This document shows, piece by piece, positions 45,809 to 49,668 of a stretch of 49,668 nt of DNA. Source of the DNA: Microbacterium sp. (GTDB lineage Bacteria > Actinomycetota > Actinomycetes > Actinomycetales > Microbacteriaceae); the NCBI GenBank assembly GCA_031177765.1, contig JAPSKH010000015.1, positions 1 through 49,668 of the forward strand, in the 5' to 3' direction. The notes below the pieces were generated by a model. It made no database searches and had not been told where the DNA came from. It saw nothing but the letters and a program-made list of their open reading frames with translations. Positions within the stretch are counted from its first letter, which is position 1. Each line of letters begins with the position of its first letter. The position numbers were made by a program, and so were the translations under genes.

Positions 45809-46486
45809 ATGACTCCGCGTCTGCTGCTCGCCGATGCCGCCACTGCCGCCGACGCGCTCACGTTCGCCGGCCGGGCCGCACGCTTCACCAGCGAGGGCGT
45901 GCGCCTTCAGGCGGGCGGGGGAGTGCTCGTCATGACGGCGGCGCCGCTGGCGCCGCGTGGCTTGGGCGATGCCACTCCCACGGTCCTCGCCCTGCGCACC
46001 CTCGCCGTCGATCCCGAGCTGGTCTGCGACCTCGTCGTCGAGCCGGACGCCCTCGCCGCCGCCGCTGACGACGACTCCGCGCTCGAGCTGCCGGCCACCG
46101 CCCTCTCCCCGGCCTGGGCGGGCGTCGCGCCGCCGCGGGGCGGCTGGCAGGAGCGCGGAGGCATCGAGGCATCCACGCTCGCGGCGAAGGCCCAGGCGGG
46201 CATCGCGAAGGTCGCCCGCACGGTCCCCGTCGACGCCGGCGAGGACGCGGTGCGCGCCGTCCGCGCCGCTGTGTGGGGGGAGCCGGACCCCGAGCTGGGC
46301 GATCTCCCGCTCGGCACGGCGTTCGCGGCGCTGTCACTCGGGTTCATCAGCGGTGCCGAGACGGCGCGGGTGCTGGGCAACGGCGCGTGGACGCGCGTGA
46401 GCCTGCGTCGCGGGCACGTGCTCGTCCGGGGTCCCCTGGTGTCGGGCCTCACACCCGTGCGACGCACCGGGCCGCCGAGCGCCTGA
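45809..46486 (+). CDS. Conserved actinobacterial protein of unknown function
   Basis: A 225-residue cytosolic protein without a recognised domain. The N-terminal half looks like a small alpha/beta domain (RLLLADAATAADALTFAGRAARFTSEGVRLQAGGGVLVMTAAPLAP). A central acidic linker and a C-terminal helical region (TAFAALSLGFISGAETARVLGNGAWTRVSLRRGHVLVRGP) follow. The C-terminal part reads as a helix-turn-strand, but I cannot call a DNA-binding motif. Converges on the dehydrogenase gene with two bases between stops. Confidence 0.78.
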   Translation: MTPRLLLADAATAADALTFAGRAARFTSEGVRLQAGGGVLVMTAAPLAPRGLGDATPTVLALRTLAVDPELVCDLVVEPDALAAAADDDSALELPATALSPAWAGVAPPRGGWQERGGIEASTLAAKAQAGIAKVARTVPVDAGEDAVRAVRAAVWGEPDPELGDLPLGTAFAALSLGFISGAETARVLGNGAWTRVSLRRGHVLVRGPLVSGLTPVRRTGPPSA

Positions 46487-46488
46487 GG

Positions 46489-48156
46489 TCAGACCGCCGT
46501 CGCCGCGGCGCGTCCCGCGACCCGGCCCGTGAAGAGGCATCCGCCCAGGAAGGTGCCCTCGAGCGCCCGGTAGCCGTGGACACCACCGCCGCCGAAGCCG
46601 CTGGCCTCACCGGCCGCGTACAGACCGGGGACCGGCTCGCCGGCGCTGCTGAGCGCCCGGCCGGACAGATCGGTCTCGATGCCGCCGAGGGACTTCCGGG
46701 TGAGCACGTGGAGCTTCACGGCGATGAGCGGACCGGCACCGGGGCCGAGGATCCGATGCGGGGTCGCGGTCCGGATGAGACGGTCGCCGCGGAACGCCCT
46801 CGCCGAGCGCAGCATGGCGATCTGCGCGTCCTTGGTGAACGGGTTCTCGATCTCCCGGTCGCGGGCCTCGACCTCGATGCGGACCCGGTCCGGGTTCAGC
46901 GCCTCCCCGCCCGGTAGCGCGCGCATACCCGCGATCAGATCGTCGAGGGTGTCACGGACGACGAAGTCGTCGCCACGGTCGAGGAATGCCTGGACGGGAC
47001 CGGCGGCGCCCTTGCCCAGGCGCGATCTCGCGAGCAGTCGGACGTCCTTCCCCGTCAGGTCGGGGTTCTGCTCGCTGCCCGAGAGGGTGAACTCCTTCTC
47101 GACGATCTTCTGCGACAGCAGGAACCACGAGTGGTCGTAGCCCGTCCCACGCAAGTGCGCGAGGGTTCCCAACGTGTCGAAACCCGGGAAGAGCGGCACC
47201 GGCAGACGCGTGCCGGTCGCGTCCAGCCACAGCGAGGACGGCCCCGGAAGGATGCGGATGCCATGGTTCGGCCACACCGGGTCCCAGTTGCGGATCCCCT
47301 CGACGTAGTGCCACATGCGGTCGCCGTTGATGAGGCGCGCGCCCGCAGACGCAGCCGCCGTCTGCATCGAGCCGTCCACGTAGGCCGGCACACCGGCGAC
47401 CATCGTCGCGGGCGGTGTGCCGAGCCGGTCGGGCCACCACCGCCGCACCATGTCGTGGTTGCCGCCGATGCCGCCGGACGCCACGACCGTCGCGCCGGCG
47501 GTGATCGCGAACGTCCCGACCGCCTCACGGCTCGAGGGGACGCCGCGCGCAGCCCCGGACGGGGCGAGGATGTCGCCTTCGGCGCCGGTGACGACACCGC
47601 CGGCCGTCGTGAGCGCCGTCACGCGGTGCCGGGGCAGGACCGCGACGCGACGGTCGTGTTCGGCCGCCTCCACTGTCGACTGGAACGCCGCGACCAGTTC
47701 AGGGCCGGTGCCCCACGTGATGTGGAAGCGGGGAACGGAGTTGCCGGGACCGGTCGCGGTGTAGCCGCCGCGCTCTGCCCACCCCACGATGGGGAAGAAG
47801 CCGAGCCCCTTCTGTCGCAGCCAGGACCGCTTCTCGTGATGCGCGAACTGCAGGTAGGCCTCTGCCCAGCGGCGCGGCCAGCGGTCGTCCTCGCGGTCGA
47901 AGCCGGCGGTGCCGAACCAGTCCTGCCGTGCCAGCTCCAGTGAGTCAGAGATCCCCAGCCGCCGCTGCTCGGGGGAGTCGACGAAGAACAGGCCGCCGAA
48001 GGACCACCATGCCTGGCCGCCGAGATTCGATCGGGGCTCCTGGTCGACGATGATGACGCGCTTGCCGGCGGCGACGGCCTCGGAGGCGGCGACGAGCCCT
48101 GCCAGCCCCCACCCGATGATGAGCACATCGGTGCTGTGCGTGTCGGATGCGGGCAT
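46489..48156 (-). CDS. FAD-binding dehydrogenase (KstD-like fumarate reductase/succinate dehydrogenase fold)
   Basis: A 555-residue flavoprotein: dinucleotide-binding DVLIIGWGLAGLVAASEAVAAGKRVIIVDQEP, GGQAWWSFGGLFF, SGGIGGNHDMVRRWWPDRLG, and the C-terminal FAD region IAVKLHVLTRKSLGGIETDLSGRAL...PGLYAAGEASGFGGGGVHGYRALEGTFLGGCLFTGRVAG. It belongs to the FAD-binding dehydrogenase group related to 3-ketosteroid 1-dehydrogenase. Substrate unknown; nothing nearby suggests steroid degradation. ATG with AAGGAG six bases upstream. Confidence 0.9.
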   Translation of the reverse strand: MPASDTHSTDVLIIGWGLAGLVAASEAVAAGKRVIIVDQEPRSNLGGQAWWSFGGLFFVDSPEQRRLGISDSLELARQDWFGTAGFDREDDRWPRRWAEAYLQFAHHEKRSWLRQKGLGFFPIVGWAERGGYTATGPGNSVPRFHITWGTGPELVAAFQSTVEAAEHDRRVAVLPRHRVTALTTAGGVVTGAEGDILAPSGAARGVPSSREAVGTFAITAGATVVASGGIGGNHDMVRRWWPDRLGTPPATMVAGVPAYVDGSMQTAAASAGARLINGDRMWHYVEGIRNWDPVWPNHGIRILPGPSSLWLDATGTRLPVPLFPGFDTLGTLAHLRGTGYDHSWFLLSQKIVEKEFTLSGSEQNPDLTGKDVRLLARSRLGKGAAGPVQAFLDRGDDFVVRDTLDDLIAGMRALPGGEALNPDRVRIEVEARDREIENPFTKDAQIAMLRSARAFRGDRLIRTATPHRILGPGAGPLIAVKLHVLTRKSLGGIETDLSGRALSSAGEPVPGLYAAGEASGFGGGGVHGYRALEGTFLGGCLFTGRVAGRAAATAV

Positions 48157-48184
48157 GTCGACTCCTTCGTCGGCAGGATCGGTG

Positions 48185-48664
48185 TCAGTGGGACGAGCCT
48201 GGGTCGGTCGGCGGGGGTGCGGTCAGCGGAAGGGATGTCGTCGCGCGGCCGTGGGCAGCCGGTCCGATCCCGGTCGGCTCGAAGGTGTTCACCATGGCGA
48301 AGGCGGCCCGCTGCAGATAGTCCCACAGCGTCGCCTCCTGCAGCGGAGGCAGCTGCAGCTCGTCGACGGCGACGCGCATGTGGGCGAGCCAGCGGTCGCG
48401 CGCGTCCGGGTTGACGTGGAAGGCGGCGTGACGCATCCGCAGACGCGGATGACCCCGCTCCTGACTGTACGTGCCCGGTCCGCCCCAGTACTGCTCCAGG
48501 AACAGCGTCAACCGCTGCCTGGCGGGCCCGAAGTCCTCCTCGGGGTACATCGCGCGCAGCACGTCGTCCTCGGCGACGCCCCGGTAGAAGGCATCGACGA
48601 GGCGCACGAACGTCTCGTGGCCGCCGACCTCCTCGTAGAAGCTCAGAGGCGTGGCATCGGTCAT
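48185..48664 (-). CDS. glbO: Group II truncated haemoglobin
   Basis: A 159-residue truncated globin: LSFYEEVGGHETFVRLVDAFYRGVAEDDVLRAMYPEEDFGPARQRLTLFLEQYWGGPGTYSQERGHPRLRMRHAAFHV, with proximal histidine H79 and the group II tryptophan in WLAHM. It closely resembles mycobacterial GlbO. A Pro/Thr/Ser-rich C-terminal tail follows the globin. It binds oxygen or NO; the exact role is unknown. Its ATG overlaps the mscS stop by four bases. Confidence 0.94.
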   Translation of the reverse strand: MTDATPLSFYEEVGGHETFVRLVDAFYRGVAEDDVLRAMYPEEDFGPARQRLTLFLEQYWGGPGTYSQERGHPRLRMRHAAFHVNPDARDRWLAHMRVAVDELQLPPLQEATLWDYLQRAAFAMVNTFEPTGIGPAAHGRATTSLPLTAPPPTDPGSSH

Positions 48665-49668
48665 GACGGGTCCTTCGGGGTCTGCGGTGCGCTGTCCGAG
48701 GGGGTGGACGCGGCGTCCTTCCTCCCCGCGCGCTTCAGGCGCCAGGTCGGGCGCTCGGGAGCGGGCGGCACGGGGGTGGGCCTGGTCCGCGGCGGGTTCG
48801 CACCGCGCACCCGATGCGCCCCCTCGATGCCCGTGGGCATGACGGTCGTGAGCGCGGGAAGCGCCACGCCGAGCTCGTCGATGGTCTTCTTCAGGCGCAT
48901 GCGCAGTTCGCGCGCCACGTCGTCCTTCGCGTTGGCCCGCGTCTTCATCACCAGGCGGATCACCAGCGCCTCGCCGGTGATCGACTCCAGGCCCCAGACC
49001 TCCGGCTGCTCCAGGATGCGCGTGCGCCACTTCGGGTCCTTCGCCAGCCCCTTGGCGGTCGCCAGCAGCGCCTTCTCGACCTCCTCGATGTCGGCATCCA
49101 GGCCGACCGACAGGTCGATGATGACGCGCGACCAGCCCTGCGACAGGTTGCCGATGCGCGTGATCTCGCCGTTGCGCACGTACCAGAGGGTCCCGTTCAC
49201 GTCGCGGACGTGGGTGACGCGCACGCTGACGAACTCCACGATGCCGGTCGCCAGGCCGAGGTCGACGACATCGCCGATGCCCACCTGGTCCTCGGCGACG
49301 ATGAAGATGCCGTTGAGCACGTCCTTCACGATGTTCTGCGCGCCAAAGCCGAGGCCCGCGCCCACGGCGGCGGTGAGCAGCGTCAGCGACCCGAGTGCCG
49401 ACGGCGCGATGACGTTGATGATCAGCAGAAGCGCGATCACCACGATGGTGACGTTGACGATGTTGTGCAGGATCGACCCGAGCGTGCGGGTGCGCTGCAC
49501 CAGCCGGACCGAGGCCAGCGGCGATCGCTCGATCGCCTGGGTGTCCTCCGCCTTCGCCTTCGACTTGGCACCGGTGACGATGCGATTCACGACGCGGCGG
49601 ATGACGCCCGTGAGAATCCAGCCGAGGATGAGGGCACCGACGATGATCGCCGCGATCGTGAGCAGCTT
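48661..49668 (-). CDS. Small-conductance mechanosensitive channel MscS (partial)
   Basis: The 5-prime end lies beyond the window: the reading frame stays open to 49668 and encodes a membrane helix (LLTIAAIIVGALILGWILTGVI) before a GTG at 49590 that an automatic start caller might pick. Visible parts are a further membrane segment, the pore helix LTLLTAAVGAGLGFGAQNIVKDVLNGIFIVAEDQVGIGDVV, the beta domain FVSVRVTHVRDVNGTLWYVRNGEI and a cytoplasmic alpha/beta domain. A Pro/Arg-rich tail follows. It gates under membrane tension to release solutes. Overlaps glbO by four bases. Confidence 0.92.
   Translation of the reverse strand, partial: KLLTIAAIIVGALILGWILTGVIRRVVNRIVTGAKSKAKAEDTQAIERSPLASVRLVQRTRTLGSILHNIVNVTIVVIALLLIINVIAPSALGSLTLLTAAVGAGLGFGAQNIVKDVLNGIFIVAEDQVGIGDVVDLGLATGIVEFVSVRVTHVRDVNGTLWYVRNGEITRIGNLSQGWSRVIIDLSVGLDADIEEVEKALLATAKGLAKDPKWRTRILEQPEVWGLESITGEALVIRLVMKTRANAKDDVARELRMRLKKTIDELGVALPALTTVMPTGIEGAHRVRGANPPRTRPTPVPPAPERPTWRLKRAGRKDAASTPSDSAPQTPKDPS

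Noticed and set aside
49590..49590. GTG at 49590 as the true start of mscS
   Set aside because: The frame upstream to the window edge encodes a clear membrane helix in phase, so the gene is cut by the window.

Overview
The window is chromosomal DNA from a very GC-rich actinobacterium. Gene content and order point to the family Microbacteriaceae, most likely Microbacterium or a close relative (inference). The pointers are: the block lepB-rnhB-DUF2469-yraN-comM-dprA-xerC followed by rpsB-tsf-pyrH-frr-cdsA; the actinobacterial DUF2017-clpS-metallopeptidase cluster; GlgE-type glucan metabolism; group II truncated haemoglobin; gatCAB; frequent GTG starts; and four-base ATGA/GTGA overlaps. No phage, insertion sequence, CRISPR array, rRNA or plasmid function is visible. 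This is a compact core-genome segment with 50 protein genes and 2 tRNAs.

Layout. 1-6200: signal peptidase I, RNase HII, DUF2469, then YraN-ComM-DprA-XerC (DNA processing and chromosome resolution). 6200-13750: a divergent M23-like protein, the translation block rpsB-tsf-pyrH-frr, cdsA, a tandem DivIVA-motif protein, a lysozyme-like exported protein, a small Cys/His protein and an alpha/beta hydrolase. 13750-17850: an AI-2E-family permease, a large membrane/lipoprotein fusion and a YbbN-like thioredoxin-TPR protein. 17850-24250: the minus-strand glucan genes glgX, glgE, glgB. 24350-34110: cysteine desulfurase and MnmA (sulfur relay for tRNA thiolation), LigA, a convergent acyl-CoA synthetase, and gatC-gatA-gatB for transamidation of misacylated tRNA. 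34180-38500: DinB, a GerW/YtfJ-like protein, a small P-loop kinase, then the minus-strand group orn, metallopeptidase, clpS, DUF2017 with tRNA-His and tRNA-Arg. 38600-49668: a small conserved protein, a divergent YczE/MocR pair, an 86-residue protein divergent from ssb, a lipoprotein, EttA, two thioesterases, an unknown conserved protein, an FAD dehydrogenase, GlbO and a partial MscS channel.

No previously undescribed multi-gene system is evident. The most interesting signals are regulatory. (1) A TANNNT -10 hexamer lies 6-8 nt upstream of at least eleven start codons, which implies widespread leaderless transcription. (2) Two divergent promoters appear to share a symmetric TANNNTA -10 element. 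(3) A near-consensus actinobacterial SOS box sits between an 86-residue protein and ssb. (4) A cluster of CCAAT/ATTGG half-sites lies between mocR and yczE. (5) A long hairpin separates rpsB from tsf. (6) The hexamer GGATGC/GCATCC looks over-represented across the window.
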